A stretch of 64,000 bases of DNA from Ambrosia x helenae (taxonomy: Eukaryota > Streptophyta > Magnoliopsida > Asterales > Asteraceae): contig CM061226.1 in the NCBI GenBank assembly GCA_030844895.1, forward strand, positions 116,422,574 through 116,486,573. Reading direction: 5' to 3'. A program made the position numbers and the translations under genes. Numbering within the stretch: position 1 is the first letter of the stretch; each line of letters opens with the position of its first letter. The notes below the pieces were generated by a model. It had not been told where the DNA came from. It searched no databases and saw only the letters and a list, made by a program, of their open reading frames with translations. Positions 54,420-64,000 of the stretch are shown here, piece after piece.

Positions 54420-55581
54420 ATCCTTTCCTCATTAGTTGTCCTACACTTAGGAGGTTATACTCCAGTGTAGGTGCATAGTATACATCACTCAACAGCTTGT
54501 AGGAGTTGGGACTTGTAATAATTCGCACCACACCTTTGCCTTCCACACCTAGAGTTTTCTTATTTCCTAACTGCACACTCATTTTAAAGCTTTCATCAAG
54601 TTCAACAAAACTGGATTTAGATCCAGTCATATGATTTGAGCATCCTGAGTCCAAGAACCATAGAGAATTGGGCTCTTGATCAGGAATGAAAGCCATAAAA
54701 AGATGTTGTTCCTCAGCATTAGCTTCTCCTTGTTCAACTGGTTCTGCAGCCACATTAACTTGTGCTTCTTCATTGTACCAACAATCTTTTGACATGTGTC
54801 CATACTTCTTGCATGTATAGCACTGGGGAACCTTGCTGCGATCAAAAAACTTTCCTCTTCCTCGGCCTCTGAACCCTCCACGTGATCTACCACGTGCATT
54901 TGATGGCCTATTTCCTTCTTGCATTACTTGCAGGGCATGTTCTTCAACTTTCTCTTGTTTTTCTTTCTCACTGAGTCTACTATTAAGTCTCTCTTCTTGA
55001 GACTGGAGAGACCCCATTAGTCTCACAGGAGTGAGTGTAGACAGATCAAAGGATACTTCTATAGATGGCACAATGTAGTCAAACTTAGGAGCCAGGCTAC
55101 GAAGGATCTTTTCAACAATGGTTTGATCAGAAATGATCTCCCCATAAGATCTCTCTTGACTGACAATTGCCATTACCCTAGAGAAGTATTCTCCAACTGT
55201 CTCATTTTCTTTCATGGAGAGATTTTCGAAATCTCTCCTTAATCCCTGCAATTTTATAGCTTTTACCTGAGCATCACCTTGATACTCCATTTTAAGGATA
55301 TCCCAGCTTTCTTTGGATGATTCAGCACATGCAATTCTTGCAAAAAGTTGATCATGAACGGCTTGTTGTATAACAGCCATTGCATGAGCATCCTTTTTCT
55401 TCAAATTCCTGAGTTTGGCTAGATCTGTTTCAGCTTCATTAACTCCTTGTTCCACCAATTCCCAGAGATCACGAGATTTTAGAATAGTTTTTACTCTTAT
55501 GCTCCAATGTTCATACCCCTCCCCCTTAAAGACAGGGATTGGAGTATGAGCAGTGGGAAGAGTGCTTGTTTGGTCAGCCAT
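54340..55581 (-). CDS. copia gag and protease
   Basis: 413 codons from the ATG at 55581, 75 bases after the LTR. Gag (UBN2/DUF4219 type) starts near residue 15 with PVFKGEGYEHWSIRVKTIL. An Arg/Gly-rich stretch and a CCHC zinc knuckle CYTCKKYGHMSKDC follow. The protease has DSGCSNHMTG. The frame then ends at a stop just downstream of the register change to pol. Gag assembles the particle; the protease would process the polyprotein. Confidence 0.93.
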   Translation of the reverse strand: MADQTSTLPTAHTPIPVFKGEGYEHWSIRVKTILKSRDLWELVEQGVNEAETDLAKLRNLKKKDAHAMAVIQQAVHDQLFARIACAESSKESWDILKMEYQGDAQVKAIKLQGLRRDFENLSMKENETVGEYFSRVMAIVSQERSYGEIISDQTIVEKILRSLAPKFDYIVPSIEVSFDLSTLTPVRLMGSLQSQEERLNSRLSEKEKQEKVEEHALQVMQEGNRPSNARGRSRGGFRGRGRGKFFDRSKVPQCYTCKKYGHMSKDCWYNEEAQVNVAAEPVEQGEANAEEQHLFMAFIPDQEPNSLWFLDSGCSNHMTGSKSSFVELDESFKMSVQLGNKKTLGVEGKGVVRIITSPNSYKLLSDVYYAPTLEYNLLSVGQLMRKGYGLLFEGTNCTISNQGMEFNQNSHCY

Positions 55582-55655
55582 AAAGGTGATTTGAGAGAGA
55601 CAGGATAGGAAGGAATTGAATAAGGATCGAAATCAGAGAGTGGCTCTGATACCAC

Positions 55656-55970
55656 TGTTGATATCAAGAACACTTTAACAAGACTTAAACAAAGAGTATA
55701 GGATCAAACTCAAGGCCTTTTATTATACTTTTCTGAATACATAAACAAGAACACAAGCATGACTTATATAGCCAAAGCTTCTAACGTAAACAAACTAATT
55801 CAACAGGAAAATAGGACTACTAACAATTCAAACCATAACAACTTATTCAGTAAACTAAGCAAGGCCTAAAGACTCGGTTGATCCAACTGATTCTCCACGT
55901 ATGCACTTCATGTGTATCTTGACTTGAGCCCACGTGCATGGTGCATGGAATATTGAATCACATTTTAATA
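55656..55970 (-). repeat. copia 5' LTR (young element)
   Basis: 315-bp partner; one seen difference (CTCCACG versus CTCCACC). Confidence 0.93.
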
Positions 55971-56780
55971 CGGTCATCATTAATGGGTAGACATCATTGG
56001 TGAGTTACCTTTCGCTCAATAAAGCACGATTAACCTATTCTGTTGATTGTCTTCACTTATTCACAAATACCTTCGCATCAAATACCTTCGCAACTACCGG
56101 AAACGTCAACACGCCAGGATCGCTATCCGCCATCGCTGCTTCCCCGGACAGTAAGGTAAGTTAAATTCATTTGTGTGTGCATGTGAAATGTGTGTGAGTG
56201 TGTCTTTTCTACTTTTTAAACATATCTATATCTATGTGTCTGTTCTAAGATTTAGATTATTATATTGATTTTTTAACAATAATTAGCACATGATTTATTC
56301 AAGTGTTTGTAGTCGCAAGTCAGCATAAATCTTCGATGCGAAATCGCAAGTAGTGCATTTAGTGGACCTTGTAGTTGGTTCATGTCATAGTCCCACTTGG
56401 TTTAAAGATTGCATGAACGCATTTAAATTATTGTCATTTTGTTGTCACGATTCTTTCTTTCTTCGCAAGCCACTATGATTAAGTTTTGCTACCAAATTAA
56501 AATAACCGCAACCTTTGTGATACTTTTTAGGGCATATATGCAACCAATAATGGGCTAAGTCTTTTTTGCTCTTCGTTTCATAGTCAACAACTTTGTTTCC
56601 CATGCACACCTTGATGAGTATGTCGATGAGCCGATGAGGTATATGTAGCTTATGGCTTTATATTGTAGTATTTATCCTTATTCAATAGCAAGTTTGCAAT
56701 GGTGAAAACAAGGAACAAAGAACCAATCAAGACTGTTAAAAATCAAGTCGCCCCGCCGCGGAGCGCGGGTAACCCACTAG

Positions 56781-57498
56781 TATATTGAAAGGGGTGTATA
56801 TCAATAAAAAATATATAAATATTCTTAGTTCTAAAAATTTTGAGTCATTTATTAAGTATTGAGTAAAATTTCAATTATGCAAGCTATAACTACTTTCATG
56901 TTAACGTGACAAAACATTTTATAAATTTGTGAGATTGATGAAGATCTAAAAACTTTACACTTGCTGAATTGGAGGGGGGAAACGAAAAAGTTTGATTAGA
57001 TCTTGTTATGAATGAACTTGCACAAGTAGCAAACCCTTAGCTCGCTACAAAGCTACAAAGGAGGTTGGAGGGCCTCTGTGACCATCCTCGACATGAGGAT
57101 AAATATTTGTTTAGAGAGAAAGTGAGGTTCCGAGTATAGGAGTTCGTATGGGTTGCCTGTACTTGAAATGAGAGTATTTATACTAGTCAACCAAGCTGTA
57201 CTTACTTTTGGTTCAGGCCTATTGTACTTTACTTTGGTATGTTTTACCCACCGAACCAGCAACTTCATGATATGGTCTTATGGGGGGGGGGTGTTTCATT
57301 CTTTATCCTTCGGCATTATGTTTAGGCTGGAGCGATGTGGTTCGGTATATTTCCTTATACATCTTCATGTCCTCCTCTTAAGTTAATTTTAACTTTTTTA
57401 GGACTTGGCATGCTTTGTCCTTGTCAAACCATACAAAATTAAAATCCATACATAAGAAATTTTTTTTGGGAAAGCTAGAACGAATGCGTTAAATGAAA
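56781..57498. other. intergenic, no gene recognised
   Basis: AT-rich right flank of the Helitron. A short run of ten G at about 57282-57291 is the only unusual tract. It may be retrotransposon debris in view of the flanking gag-like pieces. Confidence 0.35.
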
Positions 57499-57692
57499 TC
57501 ACTTTGCATTGATATCAAGGTGATCAATTTGTTCCTTGATTTGGCCAACAAGGCTCACGTCTTTTGGGTCGACTGCTACTTTGACCATTAGGTTGCAGTT
57601 CTTCCCTTGTGCAGCCATGTCAAGTGCTTGTTTTAGGTAAGAACATTGATGACGCTTGTGGCTAGGATCTCCACAGTTGTAACATGCTCACG
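57499..57692 (-). pseudogene. CCHC zinc-knuckle fragment, retrotransposon gag-like
   Basis: Minus-strand open frame of about 60 codons starting after a stop: CYNCGDPSHKRHQC (C-x2-C-x4-H-x4-C), then LKQALDMAAQGKNCN and a final KEQIDHLDINAK before the TGA at 57499-57501. The knuckle and charged tail suit a Gag C-terminus. Nothing else of that Gag is seen on this strand. Confidence 0.5.
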
Positions 57693-58157
57693 CTTTAGTA
57701 ACCGATTGTAGGTTCTAATCATTTTATTTTCCTTGAAGTTTAACCAGACATGTAGCCACAAATTAGTGTCCAAACATTCCACAGGTTGTACATAGATGAC
57801 AAGGAGATCCAACAGAGTGATGATACTGACATGTACAACATTAAGGATGGTTTTCCATGCCCACGAGTCGGTCTAATTGAGGGGATATCCTTGACATTAC
57901 CGAGGTGTTTCTGGCCACACGATTAGGACAACTGTTTCCCACCGTCTAATGTCATGGAAAGCGAACCGTTTACTTTTCAAGTATAAAGACCCACCTCATT
58001 TTTACTTTTCATTTTTTACTTCTTGAAAAATTTCCCCATTTTCTTATTTAAGCCTTTGTGAGTTTTTACTTTTTTTACGAGATCAAGTGCTCGCGTTTAG
58101 ACCTTCATATCAGATGTGTCTTTCTTCTTCCCTATCCTTTCCTCGTCTCAATTTGTA

Positions 58158-58740
58158 TACGTTTAGCCATGGTCAAGGACGATATGAATGTAAGCTTTAA
58201 TAAGCTTACACAATCAAAGTTGGACATGTTCCTAAGGGATTATCGGATCCTTCTTGACCTGAACCCCGTCCTCCATAACCTCGAACCCCCATACATCCCT
58301 TTTGTGATGGTAAATTTTCCTTTTATACCCGAGTGTGTAACTTTTCAAATTACCGGTCCCCTTGACAAATTTATTTTATAAAGGTCCTACAATTCCACAA
58401 GGTTCATATTTCATAGATGAACCCTTTTGGATTGAGCCGTGTCTACCATTTCGAATTTGCCTGCCAGGCTTTGGAAAGGGGAGCTGATCTTAATGTGTTC
58501 TGAATCTTTTATAAGCTAAATCAGATAGGTAGTTGGTATATCTTTGAAAAAAGACGGAACATGGAAGAGTGTCATGACAAAGAATCTTCAAGCTTGAAGA
58601 ATTGGAAGACGTAGTTCTTCTGGTTGGACAATAGATGCCTTACTGCGGATATGGTGTGGAAGATGAGCTACGAGTCATTTGAGTGGGAGCTCCCGGAGGA
58701 TTTTCGGTTTAAGAATTCTTTGTATAAATGTTTAATAGCA
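58158..58740 (+). pseudogene. Ty3/gypsy gag-like N-terminal domain, decayed
   Basis: Begins MVKDDMNVSFNKLTQSKLDM. After a stop and a shift near 58380 it continues as LSRVYHFEFACQALERGADL, LNQIGSWYIFEKRR and WKMSYESFEWELPEDF (about 58425-58725). These pieces recall, in order, the plant putative gypsy-type transposase domain (PF04195) found in large Tat/Ogre-like gypsy elements. At least three stops or shifts break it. The upstream part from 57700 is uncharacterised. Confidence 0.5.
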
Positions 58741-60913
58741 CATAAATATGCATAAAAATTCAATTGGACATGAAAACAAATATTTATACCAATGTGAAAG
58801 TAAAAGGAAAAAAAAATTATTCAATCTTTTAAAATCTAATATCTTAATTCATAACTGCATATGAGACATGCTTAAAAAACCCATTTTACGTATGTGTAAT
58901 TAAAAGAATGTGTTAGTTCAGGCCCAAAATTACACTTATAAGCTTTAGTTCAGGCCTAACATTACCCTAATAAACCCATATACAGAAACTTATATTTGCG
59001 CTTTGCTTAGTTTAAAACTCATGAAACAGAAAATACAAAATTTGAACAATTCTCGACTCCATTCAACCTTATAGCAAATTTTAATAGCCCTACATACTAC
59101 ATGAAAGTTGATAGAATTAGAAGCTTATAGAAATGTTAAAGTACAATTTAAGTCGTTCTATTACAATCTGTAACATCCTAAACCGAATTAACCGATGGGT
59201 CATTTTGAGAGGTATGTTGGTTGAATTAGTAGGTGCGTTTTATGTAAATAAAGGTGAGTTTTATGTGGGTTAAATGATGGGTCTGTTTGAGAATTATGTT
59301 AGTTGAATTAATAGGTGTGTTTGATGTAAATGAATGTGCGTTTTAACAAAGGTGTTTCGTAACATAAACGTGCATTTGTGGTTTTATTTGTCAAACAGAA
59401 GAAACATGGGTAGAGATCGGAGAAGAAGGTTCTGATGATGATTTCCAGACACCTATAAAGGATCTTATTAACCTCAAGAAAAAAAGGAAAAAAAAAACGT
59501 AAAGATAGTCATAAAGATGTGAATGAAGATTAAAGGAAAATGAAGAAAAGGAAGAAACAAAATAAAAAAGATGTTCACATTCAGATGTTTTATTAAAACG
59601 CATTCCGTATTTTATAAAATGCATTCAGTATAAATAAAATGCATTTAGATAGTTATAAAACGCAAGTTGTAATTTTCACAGGTTTGGATCAAAACAATGG
59701 AACGCATATTGTTGTAAAAACGCATGCACTATGCAATAAAACACATATATAACAAAACCATATAACATATCCATAAACGCATGCAGTAAAACAACAAAAC
59801 GCACGTTATAAAACATATAGAACGCATGCTGCTGTAAAAACTTAAATATCATTTTCCTTGAATCCTTCTATGTTCATCCTTAAAATCAAACATGTCACTA
59901 CCTTCTTCATCACGTGAAACTTCCTGTATCAAATCTACAATATAACACAATTATACTATCAATCTCTGCAACTTGATCATATTCGTTTTAATTGAAAAAA
60001 CACGAACCTATACCTTGAAAACAATATTATCTATCTATGCAACTGGATCTTCTGCGATCGAATGTCTCGGTTCAATGTTTAAGTCTGCATAAATGAAAAC
60101 ATCATGATTATTGTAATAATGATTACGAATTAATGAGAAAAAAAAACATAATAACCTACCGATCATGTCGATAAACTCTTCAATTGAATATCAATTTTGA
60201 AAAAAATTATATCGAAATTAGTATTATGGGATTACGAATTGAATTTGGTAAAAAAATTAGTGAAAGAAAATGGTGTAATTAGTTACGAAAATTTGAATTT
60301 GGATTCACGTAAAAACAGGGATACGTATAATTGATAAAATTAGAATGTGATTATTGGGTGTGTAAATGTCTATAATACCCTTCGCATGATTTATAACGAA
60401 TTTGTAAGTTATAACTGTCAATTCCACGTGTCACCCTGCAGTTCCTTCTTACACTTTGTATTATAAGATACTTACCAAATACTCTCTATAACTACATTTA
60501 TGTTAATATGTCTTACATTTTAATAACATGTGATGTTAATATGTCTATGTTTAGAGTTTTTGTTCTTTTTATAGTACATTTATTCTAGGGTGAGGCTAAC
60601 ATAAAAAGGAGCTTAGCGTAAAAATTATAAGAAAGATTATTAGTCATATATTAAACTAGATGATCAGAGGCACGATGGTAAAATCATTGCGTTATTAAAG
60701 TTTCACCCTCATTTTTAAAATGACCATAACTTTTTCATACGAAATTATTTAAAAAAAAATGTATCATAAAAACAAGCTTTTCATCATCTTTCATTTGCAT
60801 ACTATATTGCCATACTTTAAAAAAATTGTTGGGTTGATAACTTGCATTTTATTGAGGGTATACTTGCGTTTTAGAAACGCAAATTATACCTGATAAAACG
60901 AAGTTATAAATGA
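58741..60913. other. repeat-rich intergenic region
   Basis: No gene recognised. The stretch 59340-59860 repeats AAAACGCAT and ACGCAT words. A short acidic then Lys-rich open stretch (ETWVEIGEEGSDDDFQTP) at about 59400-59500 may be a host gene fragment but is too short to assign. The rest is AT-rich. Confidence 0.35.
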
Positions 60914-61555
60914 CACTACAAGAAAAATACCCCTTTCTTGACGCGCATTGCGCGTCATAAAAGGGTGTTTATGACACACAAAAAAGTGTCAAGGAAGAAC
61001 ATGTCAAGAAAAGTTTATGACATGCAGGCGCGTGTCATCTTTTAATGACACGCGTTTATGACACTCCTTTATGACATGCTTTTTTGACACGCATTTATGA
61101 CACACTCTTTAATGACAAACATTCTTGACACTCATTTACGAATTTTTTTACAGCATTTATGACACACATGAATTTATGACACACCTTTATGACAGTCATT
61201 TTGCGTGTCATGTTTTTTTACCTAATTTTTTTTCCCTGCAAAACGAATAATATCCTGGAATTATTTTTTATTTATAATTACAAAATCAATAAATTTAATA
61301 ATAAAGCTGCATATATTATACCACCAAAAAACCCATTACAATTATGTCGAATTCTACCACAAAGGGTTACAAAAACATTGTATCAATACATTACATTAGT
61401 CGATGAGTAAGCCTAAACATACGGATCATAACTTGAAAATGAAGGTCGAGGCATAACCCGACCATTCTTCACGAACATAATCAATATCCGCATCCGAGTA
61501 AGCCTCCACTCCTCCCCCAACCTGAGACACAATTAAATCAATAAGATGAAAGGTT
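60914..61555 (-). mobile_element. CACTA end, second copy of the 7115-8757 family
   Basis: Starts CACTACAAGAAAAATACC at 60914 with dense TGACACGC/GTGTCA repeats to about 61210. From about 61380 to 61555 it is nearly identical, in reverse, to 8390-8566, including the exon-like block. Similarity stops at about 61555, so only one end of the element is recognised. The base triplet before it is TGA; no partner duplication could be tested. Confidence 0.75.
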
Positions 61556-61657
61556 AAGGTCCAGCTGCTCGATAAACAACTATTTCACGCGCTCGACCTC
61601 TGCATGGTCTTGTGATTCAAGAATATGTTCCTTTTATGCAATCAATGAGCCAATTAC

Positions 61658-63683
61658 CTGCAAGATACGGGCAAGTGCAGTCTGAAACTTATCCAGTGGA
61701 AGATTTACAAAACAAGAAAAGATCCGAAGAATCTGGGTAAACACATGTTAAGAATATTACTAGAACTTCACTTTGAAATAATGAGCGAGTCACACGATTT
61801 AGAAAGCAAGAGTTCATTCAGTAAAGCACAAAACATAGCATATAAAAGTAACATAAATGAACCTACATGAAGTCGCAAATCACAATAATCAACTTTGGGT
61901 GTTTGAGCTAAACAGAATTTTGATTATAGCATTTTCAATTATTTATGGTAAATTAATCACATATTGAGAAGCTGGTAAAAAGGTTCAACTTTTAAGAAAA
62001 AAAACCTCATCTTTCGGCAGGAACGGTAATACTGGAATAAGAATCTCAGCATCCTGTTAAGTGACAGAACATAAACGTATTAGTGTGAGAAATACATTTA
62101 TATTTACCATGTAGATAACAAACACTATACCTTTAATTTTGTGTCATATAACTTTTTAATGGTAGCTATCAACTCAAGAGAGGGAACTGTCCCATCTGTT
62201 AGTGTTTTGCACAACCTATAGAAAAAAAGAAAAGCTTGGGAAAAAAATATATTCACCGTTTCTTTGAAAATATAGAATATATGATAGCATAAAAGATCTG
62301 CATCAGAAGGTTCTCACTTCCAGCAGGTGGGTCTTCAATAATTTCAAGAAGTTGAGATGATGAACCAATGGTGCGAACTAGTTTGGGGATTTGGACACTA
62401 ATTGCCTGAACAAACAGAAAATAGAGATACCAAAATTAACACCAGCATATTTGTTTTACTTTTTGAAATTAAACACACGGAATTGGCACTCCATTTTACT
62501 GAACCTGCTTCGCAGCTTTTGACATGTTCTTGTAGACAATTAACAGTTGACGGAAAAGAGAATGTTTCTGTAACTCAGAGATAATGAAAAATTAACAAAA
62601 TTTAATTTTAGAAATCAGATTATGCAAAGAATTATATACTTGTATACCTTTGTACAAAGGGCAAAATACAATGACATGCATCGTTGTGCATCGGTTACTG
62701 AGGAGGATGGAATGTTTTCAGATGTACAAAGTTGACCAACCTCAGAGGAACAATCCTTGTTGATGCCACTTACTGATTCAGTCAAAGGTTTTTCCATCAG
62801 TGTGTCCTACATTTATAAATGACAACGGAAATATAAAGTTCCATATATAATCGACTAACACTTGAGTCCATCATTATATTTAAAGTTCTAAGCCACACCA
62901 TCGCTAATTCAGCATTGGAGCCATCATTAAGGGCCATATCAACCGAATTATCACCATTCATTGCAGATAATAGCTTTTCCTTTGCAAAATCTTCAATTTT
63001 CTGAGAAATGGAGGGCATAGGATAAAGCTTGTTTGCCACCTGAAGATAGGACACTGAATCAAATTTTGATCAGAAGTTAAAATTTCAGGATAAACAAACT
63101 AAAGCACTTACTAAGCCTAGCTTGCCTATTCATTATCAAGGCTTTAAATTTCATATGTTCACCTAAATTAAAACCTATATGTCATAACTAATAAGCATGT
63201 AAGATAAATGTAATACGTCAATGCCTACATATACAATTGAAGAAATCTACCTGTAAAGCAATTTTTAAGCAGGCATCTCTAGTGGGTGGTCTATGCAGAA
63301 TTAAGCTCCAAACAATGCTAAGACCTTGATGCACTCTATCTCCACTGTGTAGTTCCTCATCTTTATCACTGTTTCCAGGAACACACAAGCACTCTAATAA
63401 TTTAATAACTGATTTTGGCAGGTACGGAACTTCGTTTAACAATCTACTCAAAGATTTGTCAGATGGTGGGAAAGAATCTCTAAGTGCTTCTGCCTGCAAT
63501 AATAATTGACTTTATGCAGTTCAAAAAAATATAGTAACTACCACAGAGAATAGAGAATTTACAAACCACTTTCAGAAGAAACATTTCATAAACGGAAGTT
63601 GCTGTTGTTGAAGAAAAGAAGTCATGGTCTGCTTCTGCTTCTCCAAATAATCTATAGAGGACACACAAGGTCAACTCATGGCC
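61658..63683 (-). pseudogene. ESP4: symplekin (CPSF/CstF scaffold) interior fragment, nine exons
   Basis: Exons are at 63567-63683, 63251-63493, 62899-63039, 62648-62806, 62506-62568, 62298-62405, 62131-62215, 62006-62053 and 61658-61732. They encode consecutive parts of plant symplekin, such as ELTLCVLYRLFGEAEADHDF, SLSRLLNEVPYLPKSVIKLL, MSLYFALCTK and NLPLDKFQTALARILQ. Symplekin is the nuclear scaffold of the mRNA 3'-end cleavage and polyadenylation machinery. Signs of decay: the exon 62298-62405 is followed by AT where GT is expected. The exon 62131-62215 is 85 nt, one more than a multiple of three, with an extra A near its start. A short exon recalled from Arabidopsis (SAVHHLEEVRMKAIRL-like) is not seen between 63251 and 63039. 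Neither the N-terminal part nor the C-terminal end is present, and a plus-strand gene start lies only 180 bp beyond its first exon. Introns are retained, so it arose by DNA-level copying. Confidence 0.8.
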
Positions 63684-63864
63684 CTGAAAGAATAAGTCCC
63701 TAGCGTTATTTTAAACTTTTTGAATTCATATTTGAATAAAATTTAACAATCATATCGGTTGAGTTCAATCGAAATTTTTGAAACAAGCCAAAAACCGTCC
63801 CAACCAAACAAAAATTAAATTAAATAAAAATTGAACAGCAGCTGCAATTGAGTTGATCGAGGTG

Positions 63865-64000
63865 ATGTCTCTGGTTGGAAATTCTGTAGTAACGAGCCAT
63901 GTATTGTCGTTTAGTCAGGCGGGTGCTCATCGACTGCAATTCCCGGCTGTCCGATTAAGAACCAACAACACTATCTACTGCCCTTTCAAGGTTATTCTCT
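63865..64000 (+). CDS. N-terminus of a possibly plastid-targeted protein, cut by window edge
   Basis: From the ATG at 63865 the frame stays open for 45 codons to the window end: MSLVGNSVVTSHVLSFSQAG and then QFPAVRLRTNNTIYCPFKV. It is rich in Ser, Ala, Thr and Val with few acidic residues and some Arg, as in chloroplast transit peptides. I do not recognise the protein. A possible donor (AAG|GTTATT) lies at 63990-63995, so the exon may end there. The start of this gene is only about 180 bp from the symplekin fragment on the other strand. Confidence 0.5.
   Translation, partial: MSLVGNSVVTSHVLSFSQAGAHRLQFPAVRLRTNNTIYCPFKVIL

Larger units (their letters stand above)
51232..55970 (-). mobile_element. 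copia LTR retrotransposon, young, with TA...CA LTR ends
   Basis: Two 315-bp LTRs (51232-51546 and 55656-55970) differ at one base by eye. An exact 5-bp target duplication CGGTC flanks it (51227-51231 and 55971-55975). Read in the element's direction the LTRs start TATTAAAATG and end GATATCAACA, so they are TA...CA instead of TG...CA. The primer-binding site GTGGTATCAGAGCC (55641-55655) fits initiator tRNA-Met, and the purine tract AAGGGGGAG abuts the 3' LTR. It is inserted in a Helitron. Confidence 0.95.
50861..56780 (+). mobile_element. Helitron, interrupted by a copia element
   Basis: 5' end TCTATACTATATATAAACG after an A. The 3' end is a GC-rich hairpin region CCCCGCCGCGGAGCGCGGGT, then AACCCACTAG followed by T. 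No target duplication, inserted in an AT step. Without the copia element it is about 1.2 kb, like the Helitron at 18015-19203. No coding sequence of its own. Confidence 0.8.

Overview
The window is nuclear DNA of a flowering plant. The genes are AT-rich and intron-rich with plant splice sites, and they match plant-only or plant-typical families (a GBF-interacting protein, an hnRNP-like RRM protein, an ARM-repeat protein). Most of the rest is transposon-derived. I lean towards a eudicot, possibly Asteraceae, from the general style of the repeats; that is an inference and not firm.

Host genes. (1) A small unnamed one-membrane-segment protein gene on the minus strand (1068-4044) has its 2.5-kb intron loaded with insertions. 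(2) An hnRNP A/B-like two-RRM, Gly/Tyr-rich protein gene (14587-17570, minus, 6 exons, 359 aa). (3) A GBF-interacting protein 1-like gene (21382-27252, plus, 11 exons, 790 aa). Genes 2 and 3 lie head to head, as I recall their Arabidopsis counterparts AT3G13224 and AT3G13222 are also adjacent, so this looks like conserved microsynteny stretched by insertions. (4) An ARM-repeat gene (48819-50313, plus, 2 exons, 342 aa). (5) The first 45 codons of a possibly plastid-targeted protein at the right edge (63865-64000). Broken gene pieces include a nine-exon interior fragment of symplekin (61658-63683, minus), three exons of an organelle-type lysyl-tRNA synthetase (12213-12693) near a Helitron end, and a U6 snRNA piece fused to a tRNA-derived SINE (27799-28118).

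Mobile DNA, left to right. Many short non-autonomous hAT-like elements carry clear 8-bp target duplications (159, 2595, 3391, 5840, 9323, 16148, 19255 and 24807). A CACTA-like element (about 6320-10614) has its transposase-related exons interrupted by a second CACTA (7115-8757) and by an hAT element (9323-9664). Helitron ends occur at 13982, 18015-19203 and 50861-56780. SINEs lie at about 3187, 20095, 27895 and 49392. LINE zinc-binding remnants lie at about 4923 and 46383. An Athila-like ORF remnant lies between clusters of palindromes (29562-31620). An old copia element (32082-45631) contains a very young, coding-intact Ty3/gypsy chromovirus (33141-42626) and an older gypsy-like LTR (42880-44666). 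A Helitron contains a very young copia element with unusual LTR ends (51232-55970). A decayed gypsy gag-like region (58158-58740) and a CACTA end (60914) follow.

Most notable: the untranslated leader of the young gypsy element carries at least three repeated hairpins whose stems differ by compensating changes, which suggests a functional RNA structure. The U6-SINE fusion, the symplekin fragment, the palindrome clusters and the reiterated-motif hAT elements also merit a second look.
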